From contig CM043944.1 of the NCBI GenBank assembly GCA_014529385.2, positions 81,002,384-81,066,383 on the forward strand: a stretch of 64,000 bases of DNA, given 5' to 3'. Origin of the DNA: Adiantum capillus-veneris (lineage: Eukaryota; Streptophyta; Polypodiopsida; Polypodiales; Pteridaceae). The notes beneath the pieces are model-generated. The model ran no database searches and was not told the origin of the DNA. It was given only the letters and a program-made list of their open reading frames with translations. Made by a program: the position numbers and the translations under genes. Positions within the stretch are counted from its first letter, which is position 1, and the number at the start of each line of letters is the position of its first letter. Below, piece after piece: positions 21,776 through 33,800 of this stretch.

Positions 21776-22831
21776 CTGCTCCTAGATCTCAATAGTCACC
21801 TCATGATGCACTTAATAATGGTGCTCCAACCAAGCACTTCTAGGACGGTATAAGTTCTTTTCTTAATCTCTATTGCCTCAACCCGCTTGCACTTAATAAT
21901 GTTTGACTCCTTAAACACAAACATTGTGACATAATTTTAATTGAAGTCTTTATAGCTCTCTAGCTATAAATTATAGGCTGAAGCTTTCAAAAAAGGACAA
22001 ATCGGCCAATAGGCCGGTCTAGACCACTAGTAGAGGTGAAATTGTGGATGATTTAGTTGCACCACACGTAAAATTTTCCACAATATAGAGGACTTTGAAG
22101 TTTTCTCCAATATGGGTTGCCAATGGATTGTGGAAGGCCTTCACTTGAGCTAGTAGGGCTATGGTTGAGTGTGTGCTTGGCTCCTCGGGGCTGACCTCAT
22201 TTCCATCAAGATTAGAATATTCCCATTCAGACTCCATCTTATCGATCAATTTTCTACTTTTGACACCATCGTCATCATTTTATAATTGACTAGTTGCTTT
22301 GAATGAGTTTGCTAGTTATTATCAGCTCATGTATTGTTAGAAAACTTAGGGAAGAGGGAGCTTGGATATCCTCACATCTTGTGTAATTGCTAAAAAGTCC
22401 CGCATTCTCCTTGCAAGGGACCTCATAAGGTCAATAGATCTATAGGACCTAGATAAATTCCTATGTCGCTAGATTTTTTCCATGGCCAACCCCACGGTGA
22501 CAATTAATTGGATTATGGAATCTCACATGAGTGAAGATAGACTAAACCTTATAGTCCCACATTTACAAACTTAATCTCGTAGTATACAATTTAGAACTTG
22601 TATGAGGCACTTTTCATTGGCCATCTATCTATCAATAATCATAATGTGTTATTTGAAGCCCTAACCTTTTGATAAAGACCGGCCAACAAATGGCTATTTA
22701 ACTTAGAATCATTATTATTTACAATGCTGCTAGACATTTAATAAGGCTTGCAAATAGTCTTCGTAAAGCAAATGGAACCATGTCCATGGTCATGTATAGA
22801 AAGACTACCACTCAAGATTCTTTGCCAAGTC
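21776..22831 (+). other. No recognisable gene
   Basis: I see no secure feature in this AT-rich stretch. A minus-strand 76-codon frame at 22249-22019 ('MIDKMESEWEYSNLDGNEV') has plausible composition but no recognised domain, start signal or homologue in the window. It may be an exon fragment or chance. Confidence 0.4.
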
Positions 22832-23200
22832 CTTTTTTTTTGGTAAGTATGGGAGAATATATTAAAAAAAGAAACTTTTTATTACATCATCATCAAGAGG
22901 CAAAGTTTTCTCCAATTGAGAGGGATTTCTACAGATAAAGCTTGGTTGCCCATAGAGGAAGTCCATTACAAAAATTATTACAAAACTGATTTGTTTTTTC
23001 CTCCTAAACATTTGAAAATGTTTAGCACATGCCTCCAAGATTTTTTGAAATGTGCTCATTGTGAAGAGTGCACAATGCGTGCGGAGTGAGAGGGAGAAGA
23101 AGAGCAGACACAAAGTGTTGGTGGAGCTCTCAATGACAATTGGAATTGCCTCACAACTCCTTATTGTTCTATATGATCAAAAGAATAGATAAGGTTAGTA
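22832..23200 (-). mobile_element. L1-type LINE 3' end, 5'-truncated
   Basis: The plus strand opens with a run of T (CCTTTTTTTTTTGGTAAGTATGGG), the reverse complement of a poly(A) tail preceded by a typical plant L1 3' end. The minus-strand frame 23113-22862 is the degraded C-terminus ('FQKILEACAKHFQMF'). It abuts the copia relic at about 23200 and probably truncated it. Confidence 0.55.
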
Positions 23201-23214
23201 CGGTCAAAGTGATG

Positions 23215-25690
23215 GGTGTCCAACCAGTTGGCTTGATATGCTTGCATTGGGGTACTCAACGTATCCTTTCCCCCCTGCCTATTAAAATATTGCAAGGCCT
23301 TGTGGATATACTATTGCTAAGACAACTCCAGTATTCCACATTTTCTATCCCTCTTGATACGCATACCAAGAAAGTGACTTGAATCTCCTAAATCCTTCAT
23401 AGAAAATTCATGCTAAGTGACTTCTTCAAAATGGAAATCTCATCTTTAGACTTCCCAATAATGAGCATATCATCAACATAGAGTATGAGGATGATGAGGG
23501 AACCATCGTTCAGCTTCCGCGTATACAAGAAGTGATCTTCCTGTCTCCTTTCATACCCTTGGGACTCCATGTACTTGTCAAACTTCATGTACACTGCCTT
23601 GAGCTCTTCTTTAGTCCATAAAATGCCTTACCAATGCAATGTACACAATAGTCCTGCCCTTGTAGGCTTTTCATGCTTGCCTTCAAAACCCTCTCGCTAC
23701 TTCATGTAGAATCCTCGTGAAGGAAAGTGGCCTTCATGTCCATTTGGACAAGTTTGATGTCCTCAGTGGATACTAGTCCAAGCACAGATGCAATGTAGTC
23801 ATTTTGACCATTGGAGAAAAAATCTCATCAAAATCTACGCCTTTCTTCTGTTGGAATCCCTTAGCAACCAATCTAGCCTTATACTTAGGCTCAAGATCTT
23901 CTACTATGCACACTGTCAATTCCCAAGTTTCATCTTCCATAATCAAGTTATATTCAAGATGCATCGCTTACTCCCACTTCACGCTATCTTCCATCTCAAT
24001 AGTCATCGGTAGCATGTAGGCTCTCCACAGTCAGTGACCAATAGATAGTCTAGCCCTAGCTGAAATTTCTCTGGGGCACGAGATACATGTATAGATCTCC
24101 TTACTAACTAATTGCTAAACTCTACTCTCTCAGGAGCATTACTAGCTCTCTCTAGAGCATTACTAGTGGCAGGTACATCACTAGTAGACTGACCTATATT
24201 TGTGCATTTGGACTTGAGACTACGTCCTCAAATATCAGTTTAAGACACTCAACCTCTTTTATAAGATGTATGTGCATCTTTGACTCATTAAATATCAATT
24301 GTGAGCTACGAATAACTCTCTGAGATTCTAGGTGCCAAAGATGATAACCCATCTCTCCATCTGCACCATAGCCAATGAAGATGCATTTGTGTGACTTGGG
24401 GTCTAGCTTCTTTCTAAGATCTTTAGGCACATGTGAGAATGCCTCACACCCAAGAACACATAATCTATCATATTAGGCTTCTTGACTTCCACATCTCTTG
24501 AAAAATTTTGTTATTCAATGGTGTACTAGGTGACCTATTGATTATATGCTACAAAAGTCCTTAAACTCAATTGAGACATACTGTCACCCATTGTAAGTGT
24601 TCAAAGCCTTCAACTTCTTGCCTCTCACTGGTTCTTGACCATAGCTAGGGACTTCTGAAACATAGTAAAAACTTCATTTTTCCTCTTCAAGAGGTAGACC
24701 CACACCTTTTCAGTAGAGTTATCTACTATGAAAGTCAAGAAATATAATGCCCCCCTAGAGACTTATGCAGTGTAGGTCCATGTAGATTACTATGAACCAA
24801 ATCTAGAGGATTTACTAACTTTATATATGATAGCAAAGTGGTAAGCCTAATCTGTTTCCCGTATATTCAATGCTCACACAAAATAGACTGAGAATAGTTT
24901 AACACAGGGATATAGCCAAAAGGAAGTGCTTCATTCCTTTCTAACTCATATAACCAAGTTGGCTATGCCACAATTCAGTAGAAGGCATCTTGACAATATA
25001 GATGAAATTATCTTGTAAACTAGAGACATACAAAGAGTACAATGAGCTAGACTTTTGGCCTTTGAGCATGACCAACTTACCTTTTCTAACTATTCATGAA
25101 CCATTTCCAAACACTATAGTATATCCAAGATCATCAAGCTATTCTATTGAAACCGAGATCTTAGTTAGATTTGGCATATGTCTGACACTTCGCAATGTTA
25201 AACGTATCCCGTGATGTAGGAAAAGAGTACAACAAGAAAATGGCTTTCATTTCATCATCAAAATTCATCCCTTTAGAAGTAAATTGTGTGAAAACTCTAT
25301 TGAACTTGTTTAACGCAAACTAACACTGCTATCCTCTTTCATATCCAAACGCATAAGCTTCTTCAATGAAAACACTCTTACCAGCCCAAGCATAGCATAA
25401 TGATTGCAATAATTCCTTTGTAGTAGTACTTTTTGTAATCACAAAGAAAATGGACTCACCCACGGTGTGGGAGAATGGTTGACATAGCACGACCATCAAG
25501 ATTCTCCCACTCATCATGAGTGAAAATACCCTCCTTATGCTCTTTTAATAGCATTGAAAGGCCCTTATTGACCAAGACATCAAGCATGAACTGCTTCCAT
25601 ATCGTCAAGTTTTTGCCATAAAACTTCTTGATATAATACTCTTCTTTCTCAGATGTTCTAGCTATGACTGACAAAAGCAAATGCAAGAAT
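23215..25690 (-). pseudogene. Ty1/copia polyprotein, gag to reverse transcriptase (decayed)
   Basis: All domains run on the minus strand in copia order. Gag (25686-25329) has 'FYGKNLTIWKQFMLDVLVNK' and 'DEWENLDGRAMSTI'. The protease/pre-integrase region (about 25210-24950) has 'GKLVMLKGQKS'-like wording. Integrase (24770-24194) has 'VDNSTEKVWVYLLKRKNEVF' and its C-terminal 'CIFIGYGADGEMGYHLW'. Reverse transcriptase has 'YKARLVAKGFQQKKGVDFDE' (23964-23773), the catalytic 'LYVDDMLIIG' (23594-23397) and 'FLGMRIKRDR' to about 23215. RNase H and both LTRs are missing at the left, where an L1 end lies. Numerous stops and frameshifts exclude function. Confidence 0.88.
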
Positions 25691-25944
25691 GTGAGACTAG
25701 AGATTTATGACAAAAAAATTGTAATTTTTTTGGAAAAGTCTCCCCTATTCAGAGATCAAAATCTCAACCTGAAACTCAACAAAATCACTGCAATGTCAAT
25801 ACAAAAGAGTACAATAAGAAAACTAGGGGACTCACGAGAAAATCCAGCAAAGTCTCATGTGTATGTCTAAGACAGAAGGGACTCAAACATGCAACTCACC
25901 ACATAGCCATGCCCTATATAGACTGTTGGCCATGCTATTTATAG
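25691..25944 (+). other. No gene; possible copia leader remnant
   Basis: This stretch lies just upstream (minus strand) of the copia gag and could be leader or LTR remnant. TATA-like words (CCTATATAGACTG, near 25912; CTATTTATAGG, near 25937) are present. No primer-binding site was found. Confidence 0.3.
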
Positions 25945-26335
25945 GATCAATTATCATCCTTGAAGGTCAAATATGACCTATGGGACCAAAGTTACATGTG
26001 ACGTAGTGTGTGTGTGGCTGATGAGTGACTAGATGCTCCAAAATTGTGGTGATGAGAGTCGCAATGGAGATCCCACATTGTGGTTGGGAGAGGAAAGTGT
26101 GTAGGTCTAAGTCATGGTTAAAAATGTGAGGGAAGCAAGTTCGGTTGTGATCAAAAGTTGAGCACTCTAGTAGTGCGTGCTACTCAGACTCTCAAACTTG
26201 CAATCAGCATAATGTTGTGCACAATCAATTTGACTCTTCTCGATTGCCCCAATGCCCTCTCACATCGAAGGGAGTGGGAGCTAAACCGAATGGCTACAAT
26301 AGTGCGTATCAGTGACAAGGGGATAGGCTCAAGCA
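25945..26335 (-). mobile_element. 5'-truncated LINE 3' end (third copy)
   Basis: This is the reverse complement of the LINE at 10840, covering the equivalent of about 14095-14490. Shared words include CCTTGAAGGTCAAATATGACC, read here as the start, and GTAGTGCGTGCTACTCAGACT. Only the end of the C-terminal region and the 3' UTR are present, as expected from abortive target-primed reverse transcription. Confidence 0.85.
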
Positions 26336-26339
26336 TGTA

Positions 26340-26776
26340 GGTGTGAGTACAATTTCCCCTTTTAGCAAAGAACATGGTTTTGTATTGATGAAAATATATG
26401 AAGGTTATGAATGTGTGAAAAAATTTCACACTGTTTATATTTGTATTAAAAAATTATCCTTGAAATGCTACTGGAAGGTAAGAAAATATACTCATTGCAA
26501 AAAAACCACATGGACTTGCTTAACGTGTAAATATTTACACATAAGAAAGTTACAAAATTTACATAGAAATTATTTTTTCATTGCTATAAAAAAGCATATG
26601 GAATTTTTTCAGTGTAAAAAAAAAAGATGTAGAAAATTTTCATGTGTAAAAACTACAATATTTACATTCGAATGGCAGTTTTTTGAGTCTAAAAAATGTT
26701 ATTCACACTCTAGAGTGAGAAAAGTGATATTCACACTCAATTTTCATAAGTGTAAAAGTGTCTAAAACTTGTAGTG
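26340..26776 (-). mobile_element. CACTA-like transposon terminal region (tentative)
   Basis: The minus strand starts CACTACAAGTTTTAGACAC at 26776, close to the CACTACAAGAAAA ends of plant CACTA transposons. The following 400 bp is AT-rich and full of short repeats in both orientations (GTGTAAA/TTTACAC, GTGTGAA/TTCACAC), the usual look of CACTA subterminal regions. I did not find the opposite terminus, so the length is unknown. Confidence 0.45.
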
Positions 26777-26908
26777 TGTGCGGACATTACACGCAGGTGG
26801 TGTGGGCGGATTCCATCCGCCTGGGCTGCGCCTCCGTCGCCCGCAACAATGGTGGTGGCACCTTCGTTATCTGCAACTACGACCCTCTTGGCAACGTCCT
26901 CAGTGAGC
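26777..26908 (+). pseudogene. PR-1 (CAP superfamily) gene fragment
   Basis: PR-1 proteins are secreted defence-associated CAP-domain proteins. The frame reads '[18 protein letters not shown]' and then '[17 protein letters not shown]', which are the CAP signature CGHYTQVVW, the conserved cysteines and the C-terminal CNYDPxGN motif. The GC content is much higher than on the left. The N-terminal two thirds are absent, cut at a CACTA-like terminus. The last few residues are lost where an LTR begins at 26911. It is not functional. Family recognition is secure. Confidence 0.88.
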
Positions 26909-26910
26909 AT

Positions 26911-27162
26911 TGTGAGACAAAGGGTGAGAGAAAGAGAAGAACACGCAGACGCATGTGCAAGAGGCAAGGTGTTAGCCAAGGCGATAGGCAAGAAGCCGAT
27001 TAGGCAATGCGCTTATCTTGATTGATCTGGTGTGGTAGTTATATACACAAGAATGGGCCGTTATAGGCCGGTTACAGATGTCATATGAGGTTCCTAGGAA
27101 GTCGGGTAGTTGTGCCTAATAGGATGGTGACTGTTTGGTGATGTGGATTAATTATTCCCACA
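26911..27162 (-). repeat. 252-bp LTR
   Basis: The plus strand runs TGTGAGACAAAGG to TTATTCCCACA, with TG/CA ends. On the minus strand it starts TGTGGGAATAATTAATCC and contains a TATA-like TGTATATAACTACC near 27050, and a polypurine tract lies just before it. Size and wording resemble a copia-type LTR. It sits inside the PR-1 sequence. The matching second LTR was not found in the window. Confidence 0.65.
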
Positions 27163-27175
27163 CGCCCCCGTAAGA
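27163..27175 (-). promoter_or_regulatory. Polypurine tract of small LTR element
   Basis: The minus strand reads CTTACGGGGGCG directly before the LTR start TGTGGGAATAATT. The G-run next to the LTR supports a 3' LTR on the minus strand. Confidence 0.55.
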
Positions 27176-28453
27176 CACATCGTCCATACAGAGGCATGTA
27201 TGTGTGCATACTCTGATGTGATCATGAGATAGATCTACATGCTTTGGAAAAATACAATATGCATATGCAAATGTCCATGGTGCAATAAAGGATTGCATCA
27301 GCATGGATCGATTGTCGACTTCACCATGAAGAAGATCAACAACTCTGATCGATGCTTTGGTCGAGCTTTGAAGTACTTTGATAGGTACGTAGCATGAATG
27401 ATTTCACGAGCTTGGACATTGCACATTGGACCCCCCAAGCGAAGTGAAGGCATGAGATTATCATTGGCTGAATGAACCGCAAGGGAGTCAAGGTAGGGTT
27501 TCAGCATCCTTTCAGGGTGTGGTTGAGGCATCAGCTGAAAGTGTAAGATGGTGGTATTGTAGACATGACCACCGGGATCAAAAGGGTTAGTAGGGACAAC
27601 TCTTGGCGAGGGAAAGTTTGTTGTATCATGGAGCTGAGAATTGGTTTAAGTGAAAGGTTCACTTGGCAAAGGTTGGATTAGAGTAGCCAATTGAATGGGA
27701 GGATGGGAGGTGGCTACCACCTGAGTGGTTGGCTCAACTAGTTCAAGTTGTTTGAGATAGCACAGAATTTGAGTGAGCATTTGCATGCTTAATGCGTCGA
27801 GGTTCTACTTGAAGCGGGAGAGGCAGTTGGCAGCAAGGTACATGTCCGGGTGCTCAAGTGAAGGAAGTGAATGTTGAACTTTGCTCAAGATGAGGGCTCC
27901 AAACTGTGCTCAAGGTTTCTTTTACTTATGGAAGGGAGAGCCTTCCGTTCCTTTAGTGAGAGAGTGCAAATGATCACAAACAAAGTGGTAAACACTGTGA
28001 ATGACCACTGTGAATGAAGGTGGTGAGATTGAGAGATAGAGAGAGAAGTATATGACACCAGAATGTTGTCAAACCCTCCTTCGAAGGCCCCACTCTCCAT
28101 GGCGAGAGCAGTCTACTATTGATTGCACAAATCTCTACAATGCTTTGGACTTGCCGACGATGTCGATGACGATGAGGACGATGATGAGACGGGTTGAAAT
28201 CTGAAAACGCTAACGGCTGAAATCTACTAATCTTTATCTACTGAATTCTGACTCTATGTCGGTGACGACGGCGATGACGACGATGCAACGACGACGTGCT
28301 AAAAACGCAGATGCTGAAATCTGCGTTTTCCGGGCTGAATCTGCAAACTGCGCTGGATCTGACCGTGCGGCGAGGATCTACTGCGTGAAGGTGAGATCTG
28401 CGAGGTTCGGGGGTTCTACTGCGGAGTTTGACTGCTGAAAACTGAAAACGCTG
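27176..28453 (-). mobile_element. Internal part of an LTR element, mostly unrecognised
   Basis: To the right of the LTR, minus-strand frames at 27531-27298 ('MPQPHPERMLKPYLDSLAV') and 28100-27885 ('MESGAFEGGFDNILVSYTS') are open but show no RT, protease or integrase. A proline/threonine-rich stretch lies around 27750-27650. The part at 28150-28450 has imperfect GAY-codon runs and repeated CTGAAATCTGC words, and resumes to the right of the hairpin at 28908. The far end and the second LTR are not seen. Confidence 0.4.
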
Positions 28454-28907
28454 ACATTAGGCTAAATTTGGACTCACAAAGGGGCCCTTTAAGGAGTTTG
28501 ACTTTACCTCTCTCTACGAAAACGGGCGCATGGATAAATTTTTGCAAAAAAACTCCAAAGTTGGCGGAGGTTTGACAGTTAGAATTTCCTCTTCAAGCTC
28601 TATCTACTGATATATAGCATGCCATGAGATTCCTCATATTTTAGAAGATTCTTTTTTTGATTCACTTAGATTTCGACAGAGTTGTCACATCATAGGTGAA
28701 TCAAAAAAAGAATCTTCTAAAATATGAGGAATCTCATGGCGTGCTATATATCAGTAGATAGAGCTTGAAGAGGACATTCTAACTGTCAAACCTCCGTCAA
28801 CTTTGGAGTTTGTTTGTAAAAATTTATCCATGCGCCCGATTTGGTAGAGAGAGGTAAAGTCAAACTCCTTAAAGGGCCCCTTTGTGAGTCCAAATTTTGC
28901 CTAATGT
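28454..28907. repeat. Near-perfect inverted repeat, 212-bp arms, 30-bp loop
   Basis: Arms 28454-28665 and 28696-28907 are both exactly 212 bp and differ at only about 8 positions (about 96% identity), around a 30-bp loop. The termini are ACATTAGGC and GCCTAATGT. It lies within sequence that continues on both sides (TGAAAACGCTGA / TGAATCTGCAAAATGCTGAA). It could be a foldback MITE, with TA on each side as a possible duplication. The RNA could also fold into one long hairpin able to feed small-RNA production. There is no coding capacity. Confidence 0.95.
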
Positions 28908-28950
28908 GCTTCTTGGGGTTCCATCGCGGTGAATCTGCAAAATGCTGAAG

Positions 28951-29535
28951 TCTTTTTTTTTTCGATAAAAAGATCCTTCTATTAGTTAATGAAAGCTGCC
29001 CAAAGGGCTACAACCACCTCTGCAAGAGAGGGCTACAACAAACATGATGGGGAGACTCTCCCAATGAAAGAACAACATATATACAATGATGCTAAATCAA
29101 GGGATGGGAGGAGGGAAGAGCCATACAGTTGGTCGGTAGTGCCATCTGAGCACACCCTAGACAATGGTGTAGAAAGGCCCAGGGCGCCAGAGTCGAAGGA
29201 AAGCCTCGCGGCGCTCTCGCATGCGGTCGGAGCTGCCATGTAGTCCCTCAAGCAGTCCTCTGAGAGTATGGATCAGCTCTAGCCAAAAGTCACGAACAGT
29301 CTCTGCTGGTGACACAGAGTGAGCCTCAAAAATGCGGAAACAGCGGCCCCGCCACATGAACCAAAGTGTCAGGCCACTGATGAGCTCCCAACACTCCTCT
29401 CTCTCACTGCACCACTCCTGTGGAGTAAGCTCTGTAGCAGGCTGGAGTGTAGGTCGCCCCCCCTGTATCACTATCATCCTGCTGGTGGAAGATAGCTCAA
29501 ACTGAAGTGCTGGGCCCGTGAGGGTGGACCAATAG
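28951..29535 (-). pseudogene. L1-type LINE C-terminus and 3' end
   Basis: The T-run at 28951-28960 is the reverse complement of a poly(A) tail. The minus-strand frame from about 29535 to 29157 reads 'ECWELISGLTLWFMWRGRC' and then 'ETVRDFWLELIHTLRG', the conserved region near the end of plant L1 ORF2 (WxLWxxWxxRC). It ends at a stop at 29157 followed by a short 3' UTR. It is 5'-truncated and joins another LINE family at about 29535. Confidence 0.7.
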
Positions 29536-29539
29536 TCCT

Positions 29540-30827
29540 TGTTTAACCCCAATAGTTCTTGCAATTTTTTTAAAAATTCCTCTTCCCATGTCCAATTGAC
29601 ACATCGCCTTCTCAAAGATTCGAGAAATTGCAAGCATAAACTCACTTGGAACTTGGAGTTCTTCCATCCTTCTCCACAAATTGTTACGTGGAATCATATC
29701 AAAGTCTTTCTTGAAGTCCACAAAGCAACAATATAATCGCTTTCCTTTCAACCAAACTTCCTCCATGAGAACACAAAGAGTGATAAGATGATCAATGGTG
29801 CTATGACATCGACAAAACCTGCTTGTCCTTTTGCACGTTGGTCATTCTCTTCAGTCCAATCACTCAATTTCATCTCCATTATGCACCCAAACAAATTTTT
29901 TATAAGAGACCCAATCATTGTAGTCCGTTAGTTGTTTACATCTTTACATCACTTCCTTTATGCAAATGCTTGACCCCATTAGTACTCCAATCATAAGGCA
30001 TACCATGTTGAGTGCAAGGTTGAACATATCACACATCCACTCATGTGTGAAATCTCCCATACATTTAATCATTTCTCGCTTGATACCTTGAAGATTTCTT
30101 GCTTTGTGGTTTGCTAACTTTTCAAGCCCACCGCACACATCCTCCATAGTAAAGAAAGAGGGCTTTATGGGAGTGAATCATAAAATGGAATTTTTCTAGC
30201 ATTTGGTTGCTCATATAGTTGCCTACAATGTGTGTACATATCCACAAGACTAAAGTTATCAAAACTCTCAACCTGCTTGCCTCTCAAGTTTCTCCAAAAT
30301 CTTTGACATGCACGTGGGCTTTATGAGAGTGAACCATAAATTGGTATTTTTCTAGCATTTGGTTGCTCATATAGTTGCCTACAATGTGTGTACATATCCA
30401 CAAGACTCAAGTCACCAAAATTCTCAACCCGTTTGCCCCTCAAGTTTCTCCAAAATCTTCCACATGCACATGCCTTTTCTTGGACTTGAAAAAATTGTTG
30501 CTTTACTTTCCATCTTCTTCTCTTCTTTTGAATCAATGCTTTGTATGTATGCAAATGAATTTGATAGTTGTCTTTGTCCATAGATGCATCAAGCTTTATC
30601 AAGCACTTTCGAGCATCTTGACATTCTTTATCAAACCACCTTTTGTGTGATCTATCTTTGTTGATATCATGGACATGCTTTATGGCAAAGCATTCTTCGG
30701 CACAAGAACAAAGAACTTTCTTAAAATCTTCCCATTTAGTTCACAATGGTGCTTCATATTGAAGCTTTGTCATCTATAACTTTTGCTCAACCATTTCAAT
30801 GTACATTGGTACCCGTTTGAAATCCAT
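29540..30827 (-). pseudogene. LINE reverse transcriptase fragment (second copy)
   Basis: On the minus strand this corresponds to about 11993-13080 of the LINE at 10840. Blocks include 'YKALIQKKRRRWKVKQQFF', 'RFWRNLRGKRVENFGDL' (30570-30400) and 'YCCFVDFKKDFDMIPRNNL' (29730-29670). The last preserves the catalytic Asp better than the first copy does. It is truncated at both ends, at 30827 by the LTR array and at about 29540 by an L1 end just after 'IARTIGVKQG'. An internal 156-bp tandem duplication is present. Confidence 0.85.
30161..30472 (-). repeat. 156-bp tandem duplication in LINE copy 2
   Basis: Two adjacent units, starting near 30161 and 30317, share GGCTTTATG(G/A)GAGTGAA, TTTTTCTAGCATTTGGTTGC and CTCAAGTTTCTCCAAAATC. 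The unit is 52 codons and keeps frame. LINE copies 1 and 3 do not show it. Confidence 0.75.
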
Positions 30828-33800
30828 ACATTGTCAGAATGTGTGCGGTATAGCTGGGATGGTGCAAAATTTTGGCTATGAGAGTTTGTGATGAGATGTG
30901 CAAACACTTTAAGAAAAATCGTTTATGGAAAATCGCCAACTCTCTTTCTAAAGATGACTGAAAATCTAAGAGCGCTCGTGACAAGACAGTCACAAACCCT
31001 CTCCCCTATTGTGCTTGGAATCTACTTGTTTTTGTAGGTGAGTTTGTGATAAAAGGTTCACCAATTTACATCCAATTTTACTTAACAAAAGCAATTAACA
31101 ATTTGGACCAAAACTAGGCCATTTTTATCTCATTTTTGACCCAAAAAATATCATTTTTTATGCAAAAAATTTCAAACGGAGTCAAACAAATCCCTAAATT
31201 TGTGGGATCGCTTGAATAAGAATAAAAAGCATAGATATACATCATTTCTCATCAATATTCCATTTTGAATCACTTTCCATACAGTTTTGTGATGACACCT
31301 GTTAGCTGTTATTTTCGACAGTTTTTTCCCGTCTTAATCTTTATAGGCGAGATGAGTTAGCCACCATGAAGCACTTAAAATATGTACATCAAAAAACCAA
31401 ATTAGGCATCTTATCAAGTGGAAAAACACGCAAAGGCACCACATCTAGAGACACAACTCCCCGAATAGGTATGTACATGATAGCAACCTTAGTAGCCGCT
31501 TCAACATATATCACAATATATACTTGATTGCTTTTATTTCCATGCATCAAAATGTGTCAAAAGTGAGGTGAATGTTTCTATTTCACACTACATAGGTTCC
31601 ACGGCACAACATCCACCCCCTCTAAACGTGCACATCCTTCGGCATGTCGGGATATGTGCGGTCTAGTTGGGAAGTTGCAAAACCTCTGGCTGTGAGAGTT
31701 CGTGATGAGAATCACAAAAAATTCAAGAAAAAGTGTTTGTGGAAAATCAACAACTCTCTTTCTAAAGATGACTAAAAATTTAAGAGCGTTTGTGACAAGG
31801 CAGTCACAAAAACTCTCCCCTATTGTGCTTCGGATCTGCTTGTTTCTTAGGCGAGTTTGTGATGAAAGGTTCACCAATTCACAATCAATTTCACTTAAAA
31901 AGAGAAATAAGAACACTAAACTTTCAGCCATGAAACTTCAATGCTCATACAAGCAAAAATCCCAATCAAAAACCAAACCTCTTTCATGGTATCATGTAGC
32001 CTCGCTCCCAATTATATAGTCGTAACATCAAACAGTTGAAAGAAATACATGAGCTTCCACCTTCATGGTAATAATTTTTTGATTTTGTAGAGATTTAAGA
32101 GCTTCTAAATTGAATCCCACACACCATTTTGATAAGGGGAAACCCTAATTCACTCCCTCACAAACTCAGATACAAGATTGCAAAGAGGCGGGACTACAAC
32201 ACACATAGATTGGGCAACCATGGAAGCTATTGTATAGTAGAGAAAAATTGTAGTTTTTTCACTAAAAAGTAGCCTTCTCTCTCTTCCCCATGGCATTTTC
32301 AGCTAACCTGTTAATTTTTAAGCCATTTTCCCACTTTGGACCAAAACTAAGCTATTTTCAGTTCATTTTTTACCCAAAAAATCCCAAAGGGAGTTAAACA
32401 AATCCCTACATTTGTGGGATCACTTGCATAAGCATAAAAATCATAGATATGTATCATTTTTCATCAAAATAGAATTTTGCAACGATGCCTGTTTTAGCAG
32501 TTATTTTTTCCCGCATCAATATTTGTAGGCCAGATGAGTATGCCACCATGAAACGCTTGAAATATCTACATCAAAAAATCAAATTAGGCATCTTATCAAG
32601 TGGGAAAACACAAAAATGTGCCTCTTCTAGGGCTACGACTCCTCGGATAGGTATGTACATGATAGCGACCTTAGTAGCCTCTTCAACATATATCACAATA
32701 TGTACATGATTGCTTTTATTTCCATGCATCAAAATGTGTCAAAAGTGAGGTGAATGTTTTTATTTCACACTACATAGGTTCCATGGCATGACATCCAACC
32801 CCTGTGAACTTGCACATCCTCCGGCATGTCCGAATGTGTGCGGTCTAGCATGGAAGGTGCAAAACCTCTGGCTGTGAATTCTTGCGATGAGAGTCACAAA
32901 CAATTTAAGAAAAAGCATTTGTGGAAAATCAAAAACTCTCTTTCTAAAGATGACTGAAAATCTAAGAGCGTTCATGACAAGACAGTCACAAATCCTCTCC
33001 CCTATTGTGCCTCGGATCTGCTTGTTTTCGTATTGAGTTTGTGATGAAATGTTCACCAATTCACATTCAATTTCACTTAAAAAGAGCAATAAAGGAAACT
33101 AAACTTTCAGCCATGAAACTTCAATGCTCATACAAACACAAATCCCAATTAAAAACCAAACCTCTTTCATGGTATCATGTAGCCTCGCCCCCAATTACAT
33201 AGTCATAACATCAAACAATTGAAAGGAATACACGAGCTTCCACCTTTACAACAACGATTTTTTGATTTTGTAGAGATTTAAGAGCTTCTAAATTAAATTC
33301 CACATGCCATTTTGATAAGGGGAAACCCTAATTCGCTCCCTCACAAGCTCAGATACAAGATTGCGAAGAGGCGAGACTGCAGCACACAAGATTGGGCAAC
33401 CATGGAAGCCATTGCACAATAGAGAAAAATTGCAGGCTTTTTTCACTAAAAACCAGCCTTCTCTCTCTTCCCCATGGAATTTTCAGCTAATGCATCAATG
33501 TTTAGGCCATTTTTCCACTTTGGAGCAAAACTAAGCTATTTTCAGCTCAGTTTTTATCCAAAAAAGACCATTTTCTATGCAAAAAATCCCAAAGGGAGTC
33601 ATAAAATTCCCTAACTTTGTGGGATAACTTGCATAATCATAAAAATCATATACATCATTTTGCATCAATATTCCATTTTGGATCACTTGGAGGCCACGAC
33701 TTCCCAAATAGGTATGTACATGATAGCGACCTTAGTAGCCTCTTCAGCATATATCACAATATGTACACGATTGCTTTTATTTCCATGCATCAAAATGTGT

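Noticed and set aside
26343-26765. 140-codon Lys/Cys-rich ORF
   Set aside because: It lies in the AT-rich subterminal repeat region of the CACTA-like end. Its composition follows from TTTACAC/GTGTAAA repeats.
28256-28438. 60-codon Arg/Ala-rich ORF
   Set aside because: It arises from GAC/GAT and CTG word repeats and has no recognisable domain.
27885-28453. Possible 5' LTR and primer-binding site (CATTCTGGTGTCATATAC on the minus strand) for the small LTR element
   Set aside because: The surrounding sequence shows no similarity to the LTR at 26911-27162, and the primer match is weak.
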